Source: DASSKO01 sp035690425
Lineage (GTDB): Bacteria > Actinomycetota > Actinomycetes > Propionibacteriales > Nocardioidaceae
Reading direction: 5' to 3'
Assembly (NCBI GenBank): GCA_035690425.1
Contig: DASSKO010000102.1
Span: 1-40,263 of the forward strand
DNA length: 40,263 nt
Shown: in pieces, positions 30,693 to 38,491 of the stretch
Numbering within the stretch: the first letter of the stretch is position 1
Layout: every line of letters starts with the position of its first letter
Notes under the pieces: generated by a model
Told to the model about the DNA's origin: nothing
The model's database searches: none
The model's input: only the letters and a program-made list of their open reading frames with translations
Translations under genes and position numbers: made by a program

Positions 30693-32078
30693 ATGAGCGA
30701 GCTGTCGGCCCGGCTGAACACCATCTTCAAGGCGTACGACGTACGCGGGCTGGTCCCCGACGAGCTCGACGAGCAGGTGGCCCGGGCCGTGGGAGCCGCC
30801 TTCGTCAGCGTGGCCGGCGTGCCGCGCGACGGGGGAGCGGTCGTGGTCGGCCACGACATGCGCGCGTCCTCGCCGGGCATGGCCGCGGCGTTCGGTGAGG
30901 GTGTCCGGTCGGTAGGCGCCAGCGTCGTCGACATCGGCCTCGCCTCGACCGACCTGCTCTACTTCGCCTCCGGCCGCCTGGACCTGCCCGGCGCGATGTT
31001 CACCGCCAGCCACAACCCGGCCCGCTACAACGGCATCAAGCTGTGCCGGGCCGGTGCCGCGCCGGTCGGACGCGACTCCGGACTCGCCGAGGTGCACGCC
31101 ATGGTCCAGGCCCGGCTCGCCACCGCGCAACAGCACTCGCCCCCGGCCCCAGACGCCCGGGTCGAGCACCGCGACCTGCTCGCCGACTATGCCGCCCACC
31201 TGCACGATCTCGTGCCGATCCACGGGCGAAGGCTGAGGGTGGCCGTCGACGCGGGCAACGGCATGGCCGGCCACACGGCTCCGGCGGTGTTCGAAAGCCT
31301 CGACGTAGACCTGGTGCCGCTGTTCTTCGAGCTCGACGGCAGCTTTCCCCACCACGAGGCCAACCCGATCGAACCGGAGAACCTGCGCGACCTGCAACGT
31401 GCGGTGCGCGAGACCCACGCCGACATCGGACTGGCCTTCGACGGTGACGCAGACCGCTGCTTCGTCGTCGATGAGCGCGGTGAGATCGTCGACCCGTCGG
31501 CGCTGACCGGTCTGATCGCCGTCCGTGAGCTCAGCCGCGAGCCCGGTGCCACGATCATCCACAACCTGATCAGCTCACGCGCGGTGCCGGAGGTGGTGCG
31601 CCGGCACGGTGGCGCGACGGTGCGCACCCGAGTGGGCCACTCCTTCATCAAGGCCACGATGGCGCAGACCGGCGCGATCTTCGGCGGCGAGCACTCCGGG
31701 CACTTCTACTTCCGCGACTTCTGGCGCGCCGACTCGGGCATGCTGGCCGCGCTGCACACCCTCGCCGCCCTGTCTTCGGACGAGCGGCCACTCTCGGAGC
31801 TGCTCGCCCACTTCTCGCCGTACTCGGCCTCCGGCGAGATCAACAGCACGGTCGCGGACCAACGCGCGGTCACCGAACGCATCGAGCGTGAGTACGCCGG
31901 GCTCGACGGTGTCAGCCTGGACCGGCTGGACGGGCTGACCGTGTCACATCCGCAGTGGTGGTTCAATGTGCGAGCGTCCAATACCGAGCCGTTGCTGCGG
32001 CTCAACGTGGAGGGCGTCGACCCGACCACGATGGCGCGGGTGCGCGACGACGTGCTCGCCCTTGTCAGGAGCGAATAG
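30693..32078 (+). CDS. manB: Phosphomannomutase/phosphoglucomutase
   Basis: 461 residues, full-length alpha-D-phosphohexomutase. Moves phosphate between positions 6 and 1 of mannose or glucose. Domain 1 has the phosphoserine loop TASHNP (104-109, S106), domain 2 the metal loop DGDADR (250-255), domain 3 GGEHSGH and domain 4 SNTEPLLR, which binds the substrate phosphate. The GEHSGH and NTEPLL forms are shared by PMM/PGM enzymes. GGAGG lies five bases before ATG 30693. With the guanylyltransferase at 24605 it completes mannose-6-phosphate to GDP-mannose. Confidence 0.95.
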   Translation: MSELSARLNTIFKAYDVRGLVPDELDEQVARAVGAAFVSVAGVPRDGGAVVVGHDMRASSPGMAAAFGEGVRSVGASVVDIGLASTDLLYFASGRLDLPGAMFTASHNPARYNGIKLCRAGAAPVGRDSGLAEVHAMVQARLATAQQHSPPAPDARVEHRDLLADYAAHLHDLVPIHGRRLRVAVDAGNGMAGHTAPAVFESLDVDLVPLFFELDGSFPHHEANPIEPENLRDLQRAVRETHADIGLAFDGDADRCFVVDERGEIVDPSALTGLIAVRELSREPGATIIHNLISSRAVPEVVRRHGGATVRTRVGHSFIKATMAQTGAIFGGEHSGHFYFRDFWRADSGMLAALHTLAALSSDERPLSELLAHFSPYSASGEINSTVADQRAVTERIEREYAGLDGVSLDRLDGLTVSHPQWWFNVRASNTEPLLRLNVEGVDPTTMARVRDDVLALVRSE

Positions 32079-32081
32079 CTG

Positions 32082-32294
32082 ATGAACCTCGACCCGGCGC
32101 TGCTGGAGATCCTCGTCTGTCCCAACTGTCGCGCCACCGTGGCCGTCGATGAGCAGGCCTCCGAGCTGGTGTGCACGGGGTGCGGCCTGGCGTACCCGGT
32201 CCGCGACGACATCCCCGTCATGCTCGTCGACGAGGCCCGCCGGCCGGCCTCTCCGACGGCCGCGCCGCCCGGCGACGCCTCTCCCGAGGGCTGA
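32082..32294 (+). CDS. Trm112 family zinc-ribbon protein
   Basis: 70 residues. Two CxxC knuckles, C13-C16 and C31-C34, frame a short beta ribbon with LAYPVRDDIPVML, the Trm112/YcaR pattern. Eukaryotic Trm112 activates methyltransferases; what the actinobacterial protein helps is unknown. It starts 3 bases after the manB stop and is followed 3 bases later by the SIS gene, so it belongs to the same operon. Confidence 0.9.
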   Translation: MNLDPALLEILVCPNCRATVAVDEQASELVCTGCGLAYPVRDDIPVMLVDEARRPASPTAAPPGDASPEG

Positions 32295-32297
32295 GCC

Positions 32298-33356
32298 TTG
32301 GCGATGGCGAGTGACGGTTTCGACGACTCGCTGCTCGACGACGAGCGCAGCCTGGCGCCGGTCGAGGCCGACCTGCGCAGGCTGGCCGAGAGCGGAGCGC
32401 GGGTACGCCGCGAGACCGATGCGGCCGCCGAGGCCAATGCCTCGCTGGAGATCCTCGACTCACCGCGGGCATTGGTCGTGGCCGGCGTCGATGCACGTCT
32501 GCTGCGGGCGGTTCTCGAGCCCTGGTGCCCGGTGCCGTTCGTGGCCTGGCCCGGCCCGGGGCTGCCCGGCTGGGCGGGCGCGCTCGACCTGGTGCTCGTG
32601 CTCGCTCCGGCAGGCGGCGACTCCGGAGACTCCGGCGCCACGTCGGCCGTCACGGAGGCGGTGCGGCGCGGCTGTGGCCTGATCGTGGCGTGTCCTCCGC
32701 ACTCGATGCTCGCCGAGCACGCACAGGGGCGTTACTCGATCGTGCTGCCGACCTACACCGAGGACCCACTCGCCGCCGCCGTGGTGATGCTGCAGGCGAT
32801 GCACCGGATGGGTCTCGGCCCAGAGGTCAACGCCGAGTCCGTGGCCAGCGCGCTCGACGACGTGGCCATCGCGTGCAGCCCCGGCCGTGACCTTTCCGAC
32901 AACCCGGCCAAGGACCTTGCGATCACGCTGGCCGACGCTTTGCCGCTGGTCTGGGGAGGCTCGGTCCTGGCTGCGCGGGCGGCGCGCCGGGTGGCCGAGC
33001 TGATCCGGCGAAACTCGGGTCGTCCCGCGCTCGCCGCCGACGCCGAGCACCTGCTGCCCGTGCTGGCGAGCCTGCCAGGGCAGGACGTCTTCGCCGATCC
33101 GTTCGCCGACCCCTACGTCGATGGACCGGCGCCGGCGCGTCCGGCGCTCGTCATCCTCGATGACGGCGCCGACGCGCCGGCCGTTCGCGAGCAGCGCGGC
33201 CGGCTGCTCGCGGTCGCTGACCAGCACCAGGCGCGGGTGTACACGGTCGTCGCAGGCGACGGACCCGACGTCGCGCGATACGCGTCGTTGCTGTCCACCG
33301 GGAGCTACGCCGCCACCTACCTGGGTGTGGGTCTGGGCCGTCCGCAGCGTCCTTAG
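32298..33356 (+). CDS. SIS-domain phosphoglucose/phosphomannose isomerase-like protein
   Basis: 352 residues (TTG start; ATG 32304 is the alternative, two codons later). It corresponds to the mycobacterial Rv3256c position. The C-terminal half keeps the family pattern NPAKDLAITLADALPLVWGGSVLA and a PEHL-like ADAEHLLPVL stretch seen in PGI/PMI proteins. The N-terminal SIS domain keeps ALVVAGVDARLLRAV but lacks a clear SGxTxE phosphate loop (APAGGDSGDSG stands there), so activity is doubtful. GAGGG lies seven bases before the TTG. No separate manA is present in the window. Confidence 0.75.
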   Translation: MAMASDGFDDSLLDDERSLAPVEADLRRLAESGARVRRETDAAAEANASLEILDSPRALVVAGVDARLLRAVLEPWCPVPFVAWPGPGLPGWAGALDLVLVLAPAGGDSGDSGATSAVTEAVRRGCGLIVACPPHSMLAEHAQGRYSIVLPTYTEDPLAAAVVMLQAMHRMGLGPEVNAESVASALDDVAIACSPGRDLSDNPAKDLAITLADALPLVWGGSVLAARAARRVAELIRRNSGRPALAADAEHLLPVLASLPGQDVFADPFADPYVDGPAPARPALVILDDGADAPAVREQRGRLLAVADQHQARVYTVVAGDGPDVARYASLLSTGSYAATYLGVGLGRPQRP

Positions 33357-33420
33357 CCGGCCCCGCCGCGATGCGTGGCAGGGTGGTATGGGCCGCCCGG
33401 CGCGGGCAGGATGAGGAGCT

Positions 33421-33450
33421 ATGACAACGGAGCGCACCGATGGCCGCTGA
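33421..33450 (+). CDS. Possible 9-codon leader ORF before the cation efflux gene
   Basis: AGGAG two bases before ATG 33421 opens MTTERTDGR and a TGA at 33448-33450, just inside the next gene, which starts at 33440 in another frame. The strongest ribosome site in this gap serves this mini-ORF, not the efflux gene, so it may couple or tune its translation. The AGGAG spacing of 2 is short, so chance cannot be excluded. Confidence 0.3.
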   Translation: MTTERTDGR

Positions 33451-34435
33451 TGGTGGCACCAAGGCCGTGGTCGCGGCGCTGCTGGCCAACACCGGCATCG
33501 CCGTCCTGAAGTTCCTGGCGTGGTTGCTGACCGGCGCCTCGTCGATGCTGGCCGAGGCGATCCACTCGGTCGCCGACGCCGGCAACCAGGGACTGCTGCT
33601 GCTCGGGCGTAAGCGGGCCCAGCGCGCGGCGACCGAGGAGCACCCCTTCGGCTACGGTCGGGAGCGTTACGTCTACGCCTTCATCGTTGCGATCGTGCTG
33701 TTCAGCGTCGGTGGTCTGTTCGCGCTGTACGAGGCGTACCACAAGTGGCACCAGGTGCACTCCGGGGCGCCGAACGAGCTGCTGGAGAGCCAGTGGTGGT
33801 GGGTGCCGATCGCGGTGCTGGTCGGCGCCATCGCCATGGAGACGTTCTCGTTCCGCACCGCGATCGTGGAGGCCAACCGGGTCCGGGGCGAGACTGGGTG
33901 GGTCGCCTTCGTCCGCACGGCCAAGTCGCCCGAGCTGCCGGTGATCCTGCTCGAAGACCTCGGCGCATTGGTCGGGCTGGCCCTCGCCCTGGTGGGCATC
34001 GGCCTGTCGTTGCTGACCGGCAACGCGTACTGGGACGTGGCCGGCACCGCGGCAATCGGCGTGCTGCTCGTGGCGATCGCGGTCATCCTGGCGATCGAAA
34101 CCAAGAGCCTGCTGCTCGGGGAGTCCGCCGCCCGACCCGCCGTACGCCGGATCCGGGAGGCGATCGAGAGCGTCGAGACGGTCGAGCGGATCATCCACCT
34201 GAAGACGCTGCACCTCGGCCCCGACGAGCTGCTGGTGGCGGCGAAGATCGGCGTACGCCCCACCGAGTCCGCCGCCGAGGTGGCGGCGGCGATCGATGCC
34301 GCCGAGCAGCGCATCCGCGCCGCGGAACCGCCCGCCCGGGTGATCTACCTCGAGCCCGACATCGTCCGCCCGACCGCCGGTGCCCCTGGGGAGCTGACTC
34401 AGCGTCCGGAGCCGTCCGCTCCCGCCGACCGCTGA
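33440..34435 (+). CDS. Cation diffusion facilitator family transporter
   Basis: 331 residues, six membrane helices and a C-terminal cytoplasmic domain. CDF proteins export divalent metals by proton exchange. The metal site residues are visible as HSVADAGNQ (H42, D46) in helix 2 and LLEDLGAL (E-D pair) in helix 5; the two sites per CDF binding pocket are normally H/D plus D/D, so the Asp-Asp/Glu variation may shift metal choice. The ferredoxin-like C-terminal part has LKTLHLGPDELLVAAKIGV. ATG 33440 has GGAG eight bases upstream. It lies between the SIS gene and ahcY, as in several actinobacteria. Confidence 0.88.
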   Translation: MAADGGTKAVVAALLANTGIAVLKFLAWLLTGASSMLAEAIHSVADAGNQGLLLLGRKRAQRAATEEHPFGYGRERYVYAFIVAIVLFSVGGLFALYEAYHKWHQVHSGAPNELLESQWWWVPIAVLVGAIAMETFSFRTAIVEANRVRGETGWVAFVRTAKSPELPVILLEDLGALVGLALALVGIGLSLLTGNAYWDVAGTAAIGVLLVAIAVILAIETKSLLLGESAARPAVRRIREAIESVETVERIIHLKTLHLGPDELLVAAKIGVRPTESAAEVAAAIDAAEQRIRAAEPPARVIYLEPDIVRPTAGAPGELTQRPEPSAPADR

Positions 34436-34476
34436 CGGAGGTTGCCGGCACGTCGGACATCTCACCCGCCGGGCAC

Positions 34477-34482
34477 TACCCT
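34477..34482 (+). promoter_or_regulatory. Candidate -10 box for ahcY
   Basis: TACCCT in the 82-base gap before ahcY, giving a short leader with a strong GGAGG seven bases before the ATG. No good -35 box. No SAH riboswitch pattern is seen. Confidence 0.3.
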
Positions 34483-34517
34483 GGTGGGGTTGACTCAACT
34501 GCCCCGGAGGATCACGC

Positions 34518-35960
34518 ATGGACTACAAGGTCGCTGACCTGACGCTCGCCGAGTTCGGCCGCATCGAAATCACCCTCGCCGAGCACGAGATGCCGGGCCT
34601 GCTGGCCATGCGCGAGCGCTACGGGGCCAGCAAGCCGCTGGCCGGGGCCAGAATTGCCGGCTCCCTGCACATGACCGTGCAGACCGCGGTCCTGATCGAG
34701 ACGCTGGTCGAGCTGGGGGCCGAGGTCCGCTGGGCCAGCTGCAACATCTTCTCCACCCAGGACCACGCCGCCGCCGCCGTCGCGGTCGGTCGCGAGGGCA
34801 CCGTGGAGCAGCCCGCCGGCGTGCCGGTGTTCGCCTGGAAGGGCGAGACGCTGGAGGAGTACTGGTGGTGCACCGAGCAGATCATGACCTGGCCGGACGA
34901 CGGCACCGGCGCGTCGGGGCCGAACATGATCCTCGACGACGGCGGTGACGCGACGCTGCTGCTGCACAAGGGCGTCGAGTTCGAGAAGGCCGGCTCGGCC
35001 CCGGACCCCTCGACCGCCGACACCGAGGAGTTCGCGGTGGTGCTCACCACCCTGAACCGCACGCTCGCCGAGCAGCCCGGCAAGTGGACCGAGATCGCCA
35101 ACCGGATCAAGGGGGTCACCGAGGAGACCACGACCGGCGTACACCGGCTCTACGAGATGCAGCGCGCGGGCACTCTGCTCTTCCCGGCGATCAACGTCAA
35201 CGACTCGGTGACCAAGTCGAAGTTCGACAACAAGTACGGCTGCCGCCACTCGCTGGTCGACGGCATCAACCGCGCCACCGACGTACTCATCGGCGGCAAG
35301 GTGGCCGTGATCGCCGGGTACGGCGACGTGGGCAAGGGGTGTGCGGACTCCTTGCGTGGTCAGGGCGCGCGGGTGATCGTCACCGAGATCGACCCGATCT
35401 GCGCACTGCAGGCGGCGATGGACGGCTACCAGGTCGCCACGCTCGACGACGTCATCGACACCGCCGACATCTTCATCACCGCCACCGGGTGCTATAACGT
35501 CATCACCGCTGCGCACATGGGCCGGATGAAGCACCAGGCGATCATCGGCAACATCGGTCATTTCGACAACGAGATCGACATGGCGGGGCTGGCGAAGACC
35601 CCCGGCATCGAGCGCAAGAACGTCAAGCCGCAGGTCGACACGTGGACCTTCCCCGACGGGCGCACGGTGATCGTGCTGAGCGAGGGACGGCTGCTCAACC
35701 TCGGCAACGCCACCGGTCACCCGTCCTTCGTGATGAGCAACTCCTTCACCAACCAGGTGCTGGCGCAGGTGGAGCTGTTCACCAAGACCGGCGACTACCC
35801 GGTCGGTGTCTACGTGCTGCCCAAGCACCTCGACGAGGAGGTCGCCCGGCTGCACCTCGGGGCGCTCGGCGTCAGGCTCACCAAGCTCACCGACGACCAG
35901 GCGGGCTACCTGGGCGTTCCGGTCGACGGCCCGTTCAAGTCGGAGCACTACCGCTACTGA
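34518..35960 (+). CDS. ahcY: S-adenosylhomocysteine hydrolase
   Basis: 480 residues. Splits S-adenosylhomocysteine to adenosine and homocysteine using bound NAD, removing the inhibitory product of methyl transfer. The active-site segments are intact: GSLHMTVQTAVLIETL, NDSVTKSKFDNKYG with the catalytic Lys/Asp, and the NAD-binding GYGDVGKGCAD, ending in the conserved FKSEHYRY that completes the partner subunit's cofactor site. The length includes the 40-residue insertion typical of the larger actinobacterial form. Strong GGAGG upstream. The TGA stop overlaps the ATG of a 10-codon ORF that leads into mtrA. Confidence 0.97.
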   Translation: MDYKVADLTLAEFGRIEITLAEHEMPGLLAMRERYGASKPLAGARIAGSLHMTVQTAVLIETLVELGAEVRWASCNIFSTQDHAAAAVAVGREGTVEQPAGVPVFAWKGETLEEYWWCTEQIMTWPDDGTGASGPNMILDDGGDATLLLHKGVEFEKAGSAPDPSTADTEEFAVVLTTLNRTLAEQPGKWTEIANRIKGVTEETTTGVHRLYEMQRAGTLLFPAINVNDSVTKSKFDNKYGCRHSLVDGINRATDVLIGGKVAVIAGYGDVGKGCADSLRGQGARVIVTEIDPICALQAAMDGYQVATLDDVIDTADIFITATGCYNVITAAHMGRMKHQAIIGNIGHFDNEIDMAGLAKTPGIERKNVKPQVDTWTFPDGRTVIVLSEGRLLNLGNATGHPSFVMSNSFTNQVLAQVELFTKTGDYPVGVYVLPKHLDEEVARLHLGALGVRLTKLTDDQAGYLGVPVDGPFKSEHYRY

Positions 35961-35992
35961 TGGCTGTCCCACTGCTGAAGGGGATCGAGTGA
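35960..35992 (+). CDS. 10-codon mini-ORF bridging ahcY and mtrA
   Basis: ATG 35960 shares its first base with the ahcY stop (TGATG) and opens MAVPLLKGIE, ending in a TGA that overlaps the mtrA GTG (GTGA). So ribosomes ending ahcY can restart here and again at mtrA. The mtrA ribosome site AAGGGG lies within its last codons. The peptide itself need not matter. In mycobacteria the tmk gene occupies this spot. Confidence 0.45.
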   Translation: MAVPLLKGIE

Positions 35993-36681
35993 CTCAGGGG
36001 GCGACCAGGGGCAAGGTGCTCGTCGTCGATGACGATGCCGCGTTGGCCGAGATGCTCACGATCGTGCTCCGCAACGAGGGATTCGAGCCGGTGGTGTGCC
36101 TCACCGGCGACAAGGCGATGGGCGCCTACCGCGAGCACCGGCCCGAGCTCGTCCTGCTCGACCTGATGCTGCCCGGCAAGGACGGCATCGACGTGTGCCG
36201 TGAGATCCGGGCCGAGTCAGGGGTGCCGATCGTGATGCTCACGGCCAAGAACGACACGGTCGACGTCGTTGTCGGCCTGGAGTCCGGTGCCGACGACTAC
36301 GTCGTCAAGCCGTTCAAGCCCAAGGAGCTGGTGGCGCGCATCCGGGCGCGGATGCGGCGTTTCGACGAGCCGGCGCCGGAGTCGTTGGAGGTGGGCGACC
36401 TCACCATCGACGTCGCGGGCCACACGGTGCGGCGCGGCGGCGAGCTCATCAACCTCACACCGCTCGAGTTCGACCTGCTGGTCTGCCTGGCGCGCAAGCC
36501 GTGGCAGGTCTTCACCCGGGAGGTGCTGCTCGAGCAGGTGTGGGGCTACCGGCACGCCGCGGACACCCGGCTGGTCAACGTGCACGTGCAGCGGCTGCGG
36601 GCCAAGGTCGAGGTAGACCCCGAGCAGCCCGAGATCGTGCTGACCGTGCGTGGCGTCGGCTACAAGGCCGGCCCGGCCTGA
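35989..36681 (+). CDS. mtrA: Response regulator MtrA
   Basis: 230 residues, OmpR/PhoB type. Receiver: acid pocket DDD (14-16), phospho-acceptor D58 in LVLLDLMLPG, T85 and K107 (YVVKPF). Winged helix from about 135: LINLTPLEFDLLVCLARKPWQVFTREVLLEQVWGY and TRLVNVHVQRLRAKVE. MtrA controls wall, division and osmotic-stress genes and is usually essential. GTG 35989 has AAGGGG five bases upstream and overlaps the end of the mini-ORF. The longer frame upstream is only the antisense-free overlap with ahcY. mtrB follows after 16 bases. Confidence 0.97.
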   Translation: MTQGATRGKVLVVDDDAALAEMLTIVLRNEGFEPVVCLTGDKAMGAYREHRPELVLLDLMLPGKDGIDVCREIRAESGVPIVMLTAKNDTVDVVVGLESGADDYVVKPFKPKELVARIRARMRRFDEPAPESLEVGDLTIDVAGHTVRRGGELINLTPLEFDLLVCLARKPWQVFTREVLLEQVWGYRHAADTRLVNVHVQRLRAKVEVDPEQPEIVLTVRGVGYKAGPA

Positions 36682-36697
36682 TCCGGACTGGCTGATC

Positions 36698-38491
36698 ATG
36701 CCCACGCCGGCCCCAGCACCCACGCTCCGCTCGGCCGTCACGGCCGCGGTCGGTGGCGCGCTGAGCTGGTTGCTGAGGCCGGTCCGGGCGGTCGCCCTCT
36801 CCTGGCGCCGGTCGTTGCAGGCGCGCGTCGTCATGCTGACGCTGCTGCTGTCGGCGCTGGTCGTGGCACTGGTGGGCTGGATGCTGCTGCGGCAGGTCAC
36901 CGACGGGCTGGTCGAGAGCAAGCGGGATGCGTCGCTGCAGGACGCCCGTCAGGGCTTCGCCGACGCCCAGGGGTTCGTCGACTCGACCGATCCGACCAAT
37001 CTGGACCCCGTGCAGCTACTCTCCGACCTGTTCCAGCGGCTCAACGAGCCCGGTGCGGCCAGTGGGCAGTATCGCGTGGTGCTGACCGGGCCGGCCGGGC
37101 AGTGGCGGTCACTGCCGAGCGATGCTGAGACGATCCCTGCGGAGCTGGTCAGCCGCGTCGAGCAGCCGCGGCCGCTGGGCTCGGCGGCGCCGACGGCATG
37201 GACCTACACCCGGATCGGGGATGCCACCGCCGCCGGGTCGGTGCCTGCGATCGTGGTGTCCTCCCAAGTGGTGCTGCCTTCCGACGGCGGCACCTACACG
37301 CTCTCCTTCCTGTTCCCGCTCGGCGAGCAGGTGGACACCCTCAACGTCGTCCGCGGGGCGATGCTCACCGCCGGTTCCCTGCTGGTCGTGCTGGTCGTCG
37401 GAGTTGCCTTCCTGGTGATTCGGCAGGTGGTCACGCCGGTGCGGCTCGCGCGCCGGATCGCCGAGCGGCTGGCTGCCGGCCGGCTGCAGGAGCGCATGCA
37501 GGTGCGCGGTGAGGACGACATCGCTCGACTCGGCATGTCGTTCAACCAGATGGCGGCCAGCCTGCAGCAGCAGATCCGCCAGCTCGAGGAGCTGTCGCGG
37601 GTGCAGCGGCGGTTCGTGTCCGACGTGTCCCATGAGCTGCGCACGCCGTTGACGACGGTGCGGATGGCGGCCGACGTCCTGCACGACGCGCGGGAGGAGT
37701 TCGACGAGGGCACCGCCCGCTCTGCCGAGTTGTTGCAGGCCGAGCTCGACCGGTTCGAGGCGCTGCTGTCCGACCTGCTCGAGATCAGCCGGTTCGACGC
37801 CGGAGTCGCCGCCCTCGAGCTCGACGAGGTCGATCTCGCGGAGGTGGCCGACCGGGTGGTCACCGCAACCCACTTGCTCGCGCAGCGCCGGGGCAGCACC
37901 GTCGAGATCCGCACGGCTGGTCGGCCCGGTGATCGGCCCAGTGGTCGACCCGGTGATCGGCCCGGTGATCGGCCCGGTGATCGGCCCGGTGATCGGCCCG
38001 GTGATCGGCCCGGTGATCGGCCCGGTGATCGGCGCTGCGTGGCCGAGGCCGACGTACGCCGGATCGAGCGCATCGTCCGCAACCTGGTGGCCAACGCCAT
38101 CGAGTACGGCGAGGGTGGCGACATCGTGGTCACCGTCGGAGCGAGCGACGACGCGGCAGCGCTGACCGTGCGCGACCACGGTGTCGGCCTGGCCACCGAG
38201 GAGGCGTCGATGGTCTTCAACCGGTTCTGGCGCGCCGACCCCGCGCGTGCGCGAACCAGCGGAGGCACCGGGCTGGGGCTGGCGATCTCGCTGGAGGACG
38301 CCCGCCTGCACGGAGGATGGCTGCAGGCGTGGGGTGAGCCGGGCAACGGCACCCAGTTCCGGCTGACGCTGCCTCGGCGCGCGGGCCAGATGCTGGAGCG
38401 GTCGCCGCTCCCGCTGGTGCCCGCCGACGCCCGGCGGGCAAGCGTCGGTGCCGCCTACCTGATGCCGCAGCTCAGAGGAGCGCAGCCATGA
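36698..38491 (+). CDS. mtrB: Sensor histidine kinase MtrB with a Gly-Asp-Arg-Pro insertion
   Basis: 597 residues. Membrane helices near 44-64 and 220-243 flank an external sensor region; then HAMP (about 240-292), HisKA with H312 in VSHELRTPLTTVRMAADV, and HATPase with N-box RIVRNLVANAIEYGEG, G1 DHGVGL, FNRFWR and G2 GGTGLGL. All kinase motifs are intact. Between the strand VEIRT and VAEADVRRIERI at the start of the HATPase domain, residues 408-446 are a GDRP repeat coded by a 12-bp minisatellite that normal MtrB lacks. The stop overlaps the lpqB ATG (ATGA). The start ATG 36698 has no clear ribosome site, so coupling to mtrA is likely. Confidence 0.95.
   Translation: MPTPAPAPTLRSAVTAAVGGALSWLLRPVRAVALSWRRSLQARVVMLTLLLSALVVALVGWMLLRQVTDGLVESKRDASLQDARQGFADAQGFVDSTDPTNLDPVQLLSDLFQRLNEPGAASGQYRVVLTGPAGQWRSLPSDAETIPAELVSRVEQPRPLGSAAPTAWTYTRIGDATAAGSVPAIVVSSQVVLPSDGGTYTLSFLFPLGEQVDTLNVVRGAMLTAGSLLVVLVVGVAFLVIRQVVTPVRLARRIAERLAAGRLQERMQVRGEDDIARLGMSFNQMAASLQQQIRQLEELSRVQRRFVSDVSHELRTPLTTVRMAADVLHDAREEFDEGTARSAELLQAELDRFEALLSDLLEISRFDAGVAALELDEVDLAEVADRVVTATHLLAQRRGSTVEIRTAGRPGDRPSGRPGDRPGDRPGDRPGDRPGDRPGDRPGDRRCVAEADVRRIERIVRNLVANAIEYGEGGDIVVTVGASDDAAALTVRDHGVGLATEEASMVFNRFWRADPARARTSGGTGLGLAISLEDARLHGGWLQAWGEPGNGTQFRLTLPRRAGQMLERSPLPLVPADARRASVGAAYLMPQLRGAQP
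37926..38033. repeat. 12-bp minisatellite, copy C (inside mtrB)
   Basis: Nine head-to-tail 12-bp units, eight identical CCGGTGATCGGC and one variant CCAGTGGTCGAC (37938-37949), coding for GDRP repeats in frame. The near identity suggests recent expansion. Unit consensus is shared with copies A and B. Confidence 0.95.

Noticed and set aside
34436..34517. SAH riboswitch before ahcY
   Set aside because: The 82-base gap is short and does not show the SAH aptamer pattern as I know it; only a -10 candidate and a ribosome site are visible.
37926..38033. CRISPR-like array in mtrB
   Set aside because: Units are 12 bp head to tail with no unique spacers and lie in frame inside a coding region; it is a minisatellite.
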